DNA of 8,281 nucleotides from contig WQTY01000082.1 in assembly GCA_009786045.1 (NCBI GenBank), positions 1 to 8,281 on the forward strand, written 5' to 3'. Below are positions 1-5,855 of the stretch, piece after piece; the stretch's first letter is position 1; each line of letters begins with the position of its first letter. The notes beneath the pieces are model-generated. The model was not told the DNA's origin, did not search any database, and saw only the letters and a program-made list of their open reading frames with translations. The position numbers were made by a program, and so were the translations under genes. Origin of the DNA: Pseudomonadota bacterium (GTDB lineage: Bacteria > Myxococcota_A > Bradymonadia > UBA4248).

Positions 1-2
1 GT

Positions 3-41
3 TGCGGGCCGGCGTCTGAGGCCCGCAGAGGGGGTAGACGC
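3..41. other. structured intergenic sequence with nested inverted repeats (possible H-type pseudoknot)
   Basis: TGCGGGCC (3-10) is the exact reverse complement of GGCCCGCA (20-27), giving an 8-bp stem. Its loop contains GCGTCT (12-17), which is the exact reverse complement of AGACGC (36-41) just downstream. The two pairings interleave rather than nest, which is the geometry of an H-type pseudoknot, or they are alternatives to each other. The stretch lies directly beyond repeat copy A on its distal side and may be part of that element. It could also belong to the end of a gene left of the window. No function is assigned. Confidence 0.4.
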
Positions 42-42
42 G

Positions 43-103
43 TATCGGCCTAGGCGGATGCCATCTGCCAGGCCGATAGCGGCGCAGGGGGCAGCTGCCC
101 CCT
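43..103 (-). repeat. dispersed structured repeat, copy A (minus orientation)
   Basis: Read on the minus strand, 103 to 74 gives the same left-end module as copies B and C: A, five G, CAGCTG, five C, then TGCGCCGCTATCG. The G5/C5 part (87-102) is a perfect 16-base palindrome here. Beyond the shared module the sequence departs from B and C but keeps a stem: TATCGGCCT (43-51) pairs exactly with AGGCCGATA (70-78). Inside it, GGCGGAT (53-59) pairs with ATCTGCC (63-69) with one G-T pair, giving a nearly continuous hairpin with a bulged A at 52. So the order 'G5/C5 hairpin, then CGCCGCTATCG, then a second hairpin' is kept although the second stem's sequence differs. The right boundary is not certain. 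Confidence 0.7.
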
Positions 104-219
104 TCCGAGCCGTGCCTTTACAGAGTTATGCCACGATGCGTTCTGACTGGCATCCTTGTGGCGTTTTTTGTATTTATCGCCTCTTGTGTTACCGCGGATA
201 TGCCAGCGGTACATGTCAC

Positions 220-226
220 AGGAGGT
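220..226 (+). promoter_or_regulatory. ribosome binding site that fixes the PBP1A start
   Basis: AGGAGGT lies four bases before GTG 231. It is a near-perfect Shine-Dalgarno sequence and argues against the upstream in-frame codons TTG 156 and ATG 213. ATG 213 would place this site inside the coding sequence. I see no convincing sigma-70 promoter between 104 and 219. The best match, CTGGCA (147-152) with TATTTA (171-176), is weak. Confidence 0.8.
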
Positions 227-230
227 AGCC

Positions 231-2615
231 GTGTCCGGTTCAAGGAAGAAAGCAAAGAACACCAAGTCATCTGCAAAGGGCAATGCCAAGGCCAAAAAAC
301 CATCCCAGCGGTCGTTTTGGCGGCGTTTATTGCGCTTTTTTGTCGTGATGGCGCTTCTCCTCGGGTTTCTTGGCGCCGGGGCTGTTGCGTTGACGTTTTG
401 GTATTATTCAAGAACTTTGCCTGGGATTTTTTCTTACGACGATTATCGCCCGAAGCAGATGACGGTCATTTATGATCGGCTTGGCGTGCCCATTCTGGAG
501 CTCTTCGAGGAACGCAGGACGGTCATTTCGTTCGATGAGGTGCCATTGCAGATGCGGCAGGCGATACTTGCTGCAGAAGATGCCTCGTTTTATGAACACC
601 AGGGGCTTTCGTATGTGGGTATGATACGTGCTGTCGTTATCAGTATTCAGCGCGGGAGTTTTAGTCAGGGGGCTTCGACCATCACGCAGCAGGTTGTCAA
701 AAATCTGCTTCTCACGCCCGAAAAGCAGATGTCGCGAAAGATTCAGGAGGCGCTTCTGGCCAGACAAATCGAGCAGGCTCTCACCAAAGACGAAATCCTG
801 GCCATCTACCTGAACCACGTTTACTTCGGTCATCGCAATTATGGCATTGAGCAGGCAGCGCAGTTTTATTTTGGCGTTCCTGCCAAAGGTTTGACGCTGA
901 ATCAGGCAGCAACGCTCGCCGGGGTCGTTCAAAGCCCGGAGCGTCTCTCTCCCAGAAAACACCCCGAACGTGCACTCGCCAGGCGAAACTATGTTCTCAG
1001 GCAAATGCGCGACAAAGGGTTTATCAACGAGGATGTCTTCAATCAGACGATGAAAGAAGACATTGTCCCAAGCGAGAGTCACCGTACATCGCTGGGGCAG
1101 GCGCCCTATTTTGCCGAGCATGTCCGGCAGATGCTCGTTGCCGAATACGGCAGGGATTATGTGTACAATGCGGGGCTTCATGTGACGACCAGCGTTGATT
1201 TGCAGGCCCAGGCCATGGCGGAGAAGGCATTCGTGGAAGGGCTTTATGCTTTGGATGAACGGCGCTATACGAACCGCCCTGTCAAGAATCCCTCTAAGAA
1301 GGCGCCGACGAAATTTGAGAAAAATCAAAACTACGAAGCCAGGATCGTCAGGATAGAGGGCGACACTGTCTTTTTTTCCATTGCGGGCAAGGAGCTTCCC
1401 TATGCGCCAACGGCCCGGCAGCGCCGGCAGCGCCCCCTTGAAGAGGCCTTCGAGGTTGGCCAAACGTGGTTCGTGCAGATTGAGGCCTTTGCCGAAGACA
1501 GAAAGCCATCGAAGATATTCATTCCCTCGGGTGCCAATGGTGCCCTTATTGCCATCGATCCTTTCACAAGGGAGGTGCGGGCATTGGTTGGGGGTTACAG
1601 CTACAGGGAATCAGTGTTTAACCGTGCGACGCAGGCCCAGCGCCAGACCGGTTCTTCGTTCAAGACATTCGTCTATGGTGCGGGTCTCGAAGCCAGGGTC
1701 ATCACGCCAAGCACGATCATCGACGATGCGCCAAAGGTTTTTCATATACAGGGGCAGGCCAAACCATGGTCCGCAAAGAATTCTGACAACAAATTTCTGG
1801 GTCCCATGACGACACGTGCTGCGCTTGCGCAGTCAAGGAATACCGTTGCCGTCGATGTCCTTGAGCGCACCGGCATTGCCAATACGATTGCCTTTGTCCG
1901 AAAGTTTGGCATTACTTCCCCGCTCGTCGAGAATTATACTCTGGCGCTTGGCAGCTCTGAGATGACCCTCCTGGATGTCACCAATGCCTATGCGACCATT
2001 GCGGATGAGGGCACCTATAAGTCGCCCGTGTTCATTACGAAAATTGAGCATGGGCACAAAGTGATGCCGGTGCCTCAGCAGGTCACACGCAGTGCCATCG
2101 CGCCGGATGTTGCCTATGTCCTCACCTCCATGCTTAAGTCGGTGGCGACGGATGGCACAGCCAAGCGATATCTCGGCAAGTGGACGCGCGATGTTGCGGG
2201 AAAGACCGGCACCACCAATGACACCAAAGATGCCTGGTTTGTTGGATTTACGCCTGATTTGGCATGTGGCATTTATATTGGGCATGACGAACCCAGGAAT
2301 CTGGGGCGCGGTGAGGGGGGATCGACGACGGCGGTGCCTGTTTTTGCGGATTTTATGGCTGCTTACCACAAAGACCTCTCACCGCGTGCTTTTACATTGC
2401 CTGGTTCTGTGGTAGAGCTCGAAGTGGATGCTGCTACAGGTTTATTGCCGCGCGGCGCCAGTGTCAGAAAAGAAGTCTTTTTAAGTGGTACCCAACCGAC
2501 TCAGGTTGCCCCAAGCGGCGATGACATAGACAATCAAAGCTGGATGATGCGTCAGGTGGATATTCCACTTGATGTCGAAGACTATGTGGATGACGATTCG
2601 CAGGACGCCTTCTAA
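231..2615 (+). CDS. mrcA: class A penicillin-binding protein (PBP1A family): bifunctional peptidoglycan glycosyltransferase/transpeptidase
   Basis: This enzyme polymerises lipid II into glycan strands and cross-links the stem peptides on the outer face of the cytoplasmic membrane. From the GTG start it has 794 residues; E. coli PBP1A has 850. Residues 1-32 are a Lys/Arg/Ser-rich cytoplasmic tail and about 33-59 are the single membrane anchor. The GT51 glycosyltransferase domain (about 75-250) shows AAEDASFYEHQG with catalytic Glu116, and GASTITQQ at 147-154. An OB-like insert (about 360-432) precedes the transpeptidase. That domain has all three penicillin-binding motifs: SSFK (Ser475, Lys478), SRN (535-537) and KTGT (658-661). 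The C-terminus is strongly acidic. All catalytic motifs are intact, so it should be active and beta-lactam sensitive. The stop codon overlaps the next gene's ATG by one base. The family call is secure; the symbol (mrcA, also called ponA) rests on PBP1A-like architecture. Confidence 0.95.
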   Translation: MSGSRKKAKNTKSSAKGNAKAKKPSQRSFWRRLLRFFVVMALLLGFLGAGAVALTFWYYSRTLPGIFSYDDYRPKQMTVIYDRLGVPILELFEERRTVISFDEVPLQMRQAILAAEDASFYEHQGLSYVGMIRAVVISIQRGSFSQGASTITQQVVKNLLLTPEKQMSRKIQEALLARQIEQALTKDEILAIYLNHVYFGHRNYGIEQAAQFYFGVPAKGLTLNQAATLAGVVQSPERLSPRKHPERALARRNYVLRQMRDKGFINEDVFNQTMKEDIVPSESHRTSLGQAPYFAEHVRQMLVAEYGRDYVYNAGLHVTTSVDLQAQAMAEKAFVEGLYALDERRYTNRPVKNPSKKAPTKFEKNQNYEARIVRIEGDTVFFSIAGKELPYAPTARQRRQRPLEEAFEVGQTWFVQIEAFAEDRKPSKIFIPSGANGALIAIDPFTREVRALVGGYSYRESVFNRATQAQRQTGSSFKTFVYGAGLEARVITPSTIIDDAPKVFHIQGQAKPWSAKNSDNKFLGPMTTRAALAQSRNTVAVDVLERTGIANTIAFVRKFGITSPLVENYTLALGSSEMTLLDVTNAYATIADEGTYKSPVFITKIEHGHKVMPVPQQVTRSAIAPDVAYVLTSMLKSVATDGTAKRYLGKWTRDVAGKTGTTNDTKDAWFVGFTPDLACGIYIGHDEPRNLGRGEGGSTTAVPVFADFMAAYHKDLSPRAFTLPGSVVELEVDAATGLLPRGASVRKEVFLSGTQPTQVAPSGDDIDNQSWMMRQVDIPLDVEDYVDDDSQDAF

Positions 2616-3517
2616 TGCTCAGGAATGATTCTTTGTGCCAACAGTGCTGCCTATGCCTGTTCGTCTTTGCGACGTTTTGGGGTGTCGTTTTTCCGATGCC
2701 GGCGGCATCCCAGCCTCATCGTGCATCCCCCCAGGCCTGTGATGAGTCTTTTGCTTATGCCAATGCTCTGCTGCGTGCAGAGAATGCCTATGTTCGGCGG
2801 CAATACGCCTTCGTCTCAGAGATTCTTGCGCCCATTTATGAGCAGATCCGGTGTATCGACGATCCCACTGCCCTCGAAATTGAGCTTCTGCTTGGCGTTG
2901 CAAGTCTTGAGCAGGGCAATGAAGCACTCGCAGACACCTATTTTCTGAATGTGCTGCGTTCCGAATCCGGCCACGAAATCCATACCCTGATCACGCTTCC
3001 CGAATCGAGCCTCAGGCGCATTGAGTTTCTGCGCAGTCTTCACGAAGAGGAGCTTAATAAACTACAGCAGAGGACACCTGGCGTCATTGTTGAATCGCTT
3101 TATGTTCTCGCGGAGAAAGAGCAGCATCATTACTGGATCAATTTTCTTCCCTTCGGGGCAGGTCAGTTTCAGATGAAAAGGAATGGCTGGGGGGCTTTCT
3201 ATGCCAGCACGCAGCTTCTGGGTGTTGCGCTGTCCATCACCGGCGCGGGTATGGTCGAATACTACCGTGGCGAGAGTATGACATTCTCGCCGCAAAACTA
3301 TGCGCATGCGAAGAACTGGCAGAATGCGCAAATCGTTGGCATTGCCATTCTTGCAGCAAGTTATGTGGCGGGCGTCATCCATGCCCTCATCATTTACGAA
3401 AGCAGCAGCACCGTCTTTCATCCGCCATCGCGTATCCAGCCCGACAGTATCTCGCATCGTGCGGCGCCCTTTATCCTTCAGGATGGTGCGGGCCTCACCT
3501 ATGGTGCCACATTCTAG
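2615..3517 (+). CDS. signal-peptide membrane protein of unknown function with a C-terminal PFGAGQF / two-helix module
   Basis: I do not recognise a named family with certainty. The 300-residue product starts at an ATG sharing its A with the PBP1A stop (TAATG), which implies translational coupling and a common transcript. Residues 1-32 look like a cleavable signal peptide: a hydrophobic Cys-rich core, then PMPAAS as a plausible cleavage end. Residues about 43-150 are alpha-helical and TPR-like in character (for example ALLRAENAYVRRQYAFVSEI and LLLGVASLEQGNEALADTYF). Cys41 and Cys80 could form a disulphide. After residue 170 comes WINFLPFGAGQFQMKRNGWG, then two hydrophobic segments (about 196-216 and 239-261) and a polar tail. 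The PFGAGQF-plus-two-helices pattern resembles the small membrane domains of DUF5683-type proteins; that link is by resemblance only. Coupling to PBP1A suggests an envelope role, but this is inference. Confidence 0.85.
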   Translation: MLRNDSLCQQCCLCLFVFATFWGVVFPMPAASQPHRASPQACDESFAYANALLRAENAYVRRQYAFVSEILAPIYEQIRCIDDPTALEIELLLGVASLEQGNEALADTYFLNVLRSESGHEIHTLITLPESSLRRIEFLRSLHEEELNKLQQRTPGVIVESLYVLAEKEQHHYWINFLPFGAGQFQMKRNGWGAFYASTQLLGVALSITGAGMVEYYRGESMTFSPQNYAHAKNWQNAQIVGIAILAASYVAGVIHALIIYESSSTVFHPPSRIQPDSISHRAAPFILQDGAGLTYGATF

Positions 3518-5211
3518 GATATGGCATCGCTGCGCACCCAGTCGCCGATAGAATAGGCCTGGGTTCCGAGAACGACCCGGAGGCGGTTTGCGTCGTTGCG
3601 CAGCACAACGGAGTCTTCGTTCATCGAAGCCCCAAAGATTTGTGTGCCGACGGTAAAGATGCGCAGCACAATCGAGGATTTTCCGGAATTCATACTGATG
3701 CGGACCACACAGCATTGGCCATGGTTCGTCTCACACAAGGCATAGACATAAGATTTGGTGGCCGGCGCCAGAGAGACAAGCTTTGCGTTGGCCAGGTCTG
3801 GATCATCAAGGGCGGCCATTCTTTGTGGGGCTGCATCACCCTCAAGAGAGACTCGCCAAATTTCGCGGCTATCGGAGATAACGAGTGCAAATTCAGAACT
3901 CTTCTCCTTGCCGAGTGTCACCAGGCGACCGCCCGCTATGGGTATGCGGCTGATCATCGTACATGATTTTCGCAGATCCCAGATTTCGAGCATCGTATCG
4001 CAGAGGCAGGCGGCACGCGTGCCTGAAGCATTGATTGCCATGGCGGTGGGCACAGGTGAGGTGCTTATAGCCAGCGGTGCGACATTGGAACCATCGAAAC
4101 AATAATATTGGCCATCCAGGCTTCGGAACAGCAACCCACCCGCAGAATAGGTCATGGCTTCGACATGGCAGGGCACGGCGCATAACTTTACGATATCGTT
4201 GGTGTCGAGCTTAAGGCGATAGATGAAGCCATCAGTGCAGGCGATAATGACTTCGCTGTAGCGCATGCCCGCACAGGCGGCCGTTAAGGTGGCAGGCAGC
4301 GGTGCGGCTGAAAGGATCTCCTGAGATGCGCCCAAAAAGGCGGAAGCACTCTCCTCGCGAAGGGCTACAAACCCGACTTTTTCGGGGGAAGGATAGGCCG
4401 CCACAAAACCTTTTGGGTAGCGTGGGGTGCGCATGATAACTGCCCCCGAGACGGTATTGAGGAATGTGAGGTTGCCGTTGTTGTCTCCCAAAGCCAGTAT
4501 GCCGTTGTCCGAAAGCGTTTCGGCAGTTGCGGCTGCCGCGTTTTGGAAAACGACAGCAGGCGGTTCGCGCATGGGATCAAAAGCCCATACCGCCCCCAGC
4601 GTTGAGATAATCAACACGCGATCCCCTCTGCTGGTTAAGAAAAAATGCCGCCAGCTATCCCCCTCCGGTGCGGGTATCGAGAACATCACCGACTCGCTGT
4701 TGGTGGCACAGACTAAGATGCGTTTTGGAGAAAGTGCCACGACGTAGCGTTCACAGGCTTCCATTTCAACGCGCTGCAGCCCGTCGAGGACGTGGCAGTA
4801 GACATCGTCGCCGCGCGCAATGTGCAATGTATTGCCTTCACTTGAGATTTGCGGGGCATCAAGCAGAGGGATAAAGGTATTGGAAGGCGACGGGGCAGGC
4901 ACTTCTGCCGGGTCATCATCTGCCAGGACAATGTCTTCGGCAGCCGTATGGTTTTGGCAGCGGATACGGTGAGCAGATATCCAGGAAAGGGAGTCCGGCA
5001 CAAAACTCAGGCGATAGCTTCCAAGTATATCCAGCGTGTCCAGACACCACACCTTCACCAGGCCATAGATATCCGAAGAGGCAATAAAGCGCATGCAGGG
5101 CGAAAAAGCCAGTGACAGGACAGCGCCATCATGACCGGTCTGAGATACGATGCGTGCAGGACTGACGAACTTGTTGGAGGCAGGAACAAAGCGATGCGGC
5201 AAATCAACCAC
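3514..5211 (-). CDS. WD40-like beta-propeller protein, cytoplasmic
   Basis: The 565-residue product has no signal peptide or membrane segment, so it is probably cytoplasmic. Recognisable WD40-type blades lie at 26-58 (GHDGAVLSLAFSP ... VKVW) and 387-412 (PVPTAMAINASGTRA ... EIWD). Weaker blade-like turns are seen near 202-214, 241-256, 324-336 and 364-373. The length would fit two propellers, but the middle repeats are too degenerate to count. An Asp/Pro/Ser-rich stretch (about 92-112) looks like a surface loop. Such propellers usually act as protein-binding scaffolds; no catalytic motif is visible. The start is GTG 5211, preceded by AAGGGG (5224-5219) with seven bases between. It lies 69 bases downstream of the receiver gene. 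Its TAG stop shares the CTAG at 3514-3517 with the stop of the converging gene. Function and partner are unknown; the receiver is the obvious candidate partner. Confidence 0.85.
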   Translation of the reverse strand: MVDLPHRFVPASNKFVSPARIVSQTGHDGAVLSLAFSPCMRFIASSDIYGLVKVWCLDTLDILGSYRLSFVPDSLSWISAHRIRCQNHTAAEDIVLADDDPAEVPAPSPSNTFIPLLDAPQISSEGNTLHIARGDDVYCHVLDGLQRVEMEACERYVVALSPKRILVCATNSESVMFSIPAPEGDSWRHFFLTSRGDRVLIISTLGAVWAFDPMREPPAVVFQNAAAATAETLSDNGILALGDNNGNLTFLNTVSGAVIMRTPRYPKGFVAAYPSPEKVGFVALREESASAFLGASQEILSAAPLPATLTAACAGMRYSEVIIACTDGFIYRLKLDTNDIVKLCAVPCHVEAMTYSAGGLLFRSLDGQYYCFDGSNVAPLAISTSPVPTAMAINASGTRAACLCDTMLEIWDLRKSCTMISRIPIAGGRLVTLGKEKSSEFALVISDSREIWRVSLEGDAAPQRMAALDDPDLANAKLVSLAPATKSYVYALCETNHGQCCVVRISMNSGKSSIVLRIFTVGTQIFGASMNEDSVVLRNDANRLRVVLGTQAYSIGDWVRSDAIS

Positions 5212-5218
5212 GACGATA

Positions 5219-5224
5219 CCCCTT
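5219..5224 (-). promoter_or_regulatory. ribosome binding site for the propeller gene
   Basis: AAGGGG on the minus strand ends seven bases before GTG 5211. It is a fair Shine-Dalgarno match at normal spacing and is the main reason for accepting the GTG start. Confidence 0.55.
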
Positions 5225-5254
5225 GATCACAAGAAGAAAAATCTGCGCAACATT

Positions 5255-5284
5255 ATGATAGCTCACAGGCGCACGTGCAATCAA
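5255..5284 (-). promoter_or_regulatory. candidate sigma-70-type promoter for the propeller gene
   Basis: On the minus strand TTGATT (5284-5279, 4/6 to TTGACA) is followed after 18 bases by TATCAT (5260-5255, 5/6 to TATAAT). The -35 overlaps the stop codon of the receiver gene. A start near 5248 would leave a leader of about 37 bases that contains the AAGGGG ribosome site. The spacer holds GCACGTGC (5271-5278), a perfect 8-base palindrome that could be an operator. Confidence 0.4.
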
Positions 5285-5646
5285 AAAGTCTGAAACTGCT
5301 GCAGCAGAGCGCTCACATCGAACACATCGTATGGCTTCTCCAGACCACGCACACCCCTGTCGCGTATCCATTGCTGCGTTTTGGCATCAAGATAGCTTGA
5401 TGTCACAATGATGGCAGTTTGCGGCATCAGTGACTGCACGCGGCAAACTATCTCATATCCGTCTACCACAGGCATGCGCAGATTCGTGATGACAACGTCG
5501 TACCGGTACTCATTGAGCAGCCCAAGCGCCTCCATCCCGGAAGAAGCGGTCATGACATAATAGCCTTCCAGCGAAAGCATCATCGCAAGGTTGCGCAATA
5601 CTTCCGGATCATCATCGACAGCTAAAAGGCGAATGCGTGACTCCAA
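5281..5646 (-). CDS. stand-alone receiver domain lacking the phosphoacceptor Asp (pseudo-receiver)
   Basis: This is a CheY-like receiver with no output domain. From TTG 5646 it has 121 residues, exactly one receiver. That start has GGAGGT (5656-5651) four bases upstream, the same geometry as the PBP1A gene. In-frame starts further up (ATG 5664, 5691, 5703 and TTG 5742) would add up to 32 residues unlike a receiver, and the earliest would lie upstream of the candidate promoter. Counting from TTG 5646, the acidic pair is in AVDDDP (Asp11, Asp12), the conserved Thr is Thr82 (IIVTSS) and the Lys is Lys104 (EKPYD). The beta-3 motif reads VVITNLRMP, so the phosphoacceptor is Asn55 (codon AAT at 5484-5482), not Asp. 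Normal Asp phosphorylation should therefore be impossible. It may signal through protein contacts or through Ser/Thr phosphorylation, for example at adjacent Thr54. The neighbours are a Ser/Thr kinase upstream and a propeller protein downstream. Confidence 0.88.
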   Translation of the reverse strand: MESRIRLLAVDDDPEVLRNLAMMLSLEGYYVMTASSGMEALGLLNEYRYDVVITNLRMPVVDGYEIVCRVQSLMPQTAIIVTSSYLDAKTQQWIRDRGVRGLEKPYDVFDVSALLQQFQTF

Positions 5647-5650
5647 ATGA

Positions 5651-5656
5651 ACCTCC
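5651..5656 (-). promoter_or_regulatory. ribosome binding site that points to the TTG start of the receiver
   Basis: GGAGGT on the minus strand lies four bases before TTG 5646. It is the only strong Shine-Dalgarno sequence among the possible starts. The starts at TTG 5742 and ATG 5703, 5691 and 5664 have none at proper spacing. Confidence 0.65.
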
Positions 5657-5702
5657 GAGGGCATGTCAGGGCACTCTGAACTCACTCCCATGTTTCCGAA
5701 CA

Positions 5703-5732
5703 TTTCTACCACTGAGGCCGCAATTCTGTCAA
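5703..5732 (-). promoter_or_regulatory. candidate sigma-70-type promoter for the receiver gene
   Basis: A perfect -35 TTGACA (5732-5727) is followed after 18 bases by TAGAAA (5708-5703, 4/6 to TATAAT). Transcription would start near 5696, leaving a leader of about 50 bases before TTG 5646 that contains the GGAGGT site. The promoter agrees with the short start, since the longest reading frame (from TTG 5742) would begin upstream of it. Confidence 0.45.
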
Positions 5733-5758
5733 CCCAGGGCAACCGCCTTCATGCCTTG

Positions 5759-5849
5759 AGGGGGCAGCACCCCCTGCGCCGCTATCGCGCTTGCCTTATC
5801 CGACCTGTCGCGGCGTCGAAATGCTGCAGATTCCAGGAAGCAAGGAGGC
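5759..5849 (+). repeat. dispersed structured repeat, copy B (right-truncated)
   Basis: It aligns with 8131-8226 of copy C; I count six substitutions and one 5-base gap (ACTGA missing after TTATC). It starts with the shared AGGGGGCAGC. The first hairpin is GGGGG (5760-5764), loop CAGCA, CCCCC (5770-5774). CGCCGC (5777-5782) can pair with GCGGCG (5810-5815). Similarity ends at GAGGC (5849), six bases before the kinase stop codon, so the outer arm found in copy C (CGACGCCGC) is missing. The copy lies in the 209-base gap between the kinase and receiver genes and would be transcribed antisense to its own orientation in a kinase-receiver message. No T tract follows the hairpin on either strand, so it is not a standard intrinsic terminator. 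Confidence 0.85.
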
Positions 5850-5855
5850 AGTGCC

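Noticed and set aside
147..176. Sigma-70 promoter CTGGCA-N18-TATTTA upstream of PBP1A
   Set aside because: Only 4/6 and 3/6 consensus matches; too weak to list as a feature.
408..1463. 351-residue open frame on the minus strand inside the PBP1A gene
   Set aside because: It is wholly opposite a well-conserved gene whose motifs are intact, and its translation shows no domain or ribosome site. It is an antisense shadow frame.
1833..2369. 178-residue minus-strand open frame inside the PBP1A gene
   Set aside because: It is antisense to the transpeptidase region carrying the SRN and KTG motifs; no independent coding signal is visible.
3062..3715. 217-residue minus-strand frame spanning the convergent gene ends
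   Set aside because: It overlaps two better-supported genes, and its Arg/Cys/His-rich composition is typical of a wrong-frame translation.
5760..5774. G5/C5 hairpin of copy B as an intrinsic terminator after the kinase gene
   Set aside because: There is no run of T on either strand after the stem, and the same hairpin occurs in copies A and C without following a gene end in the matching direction.
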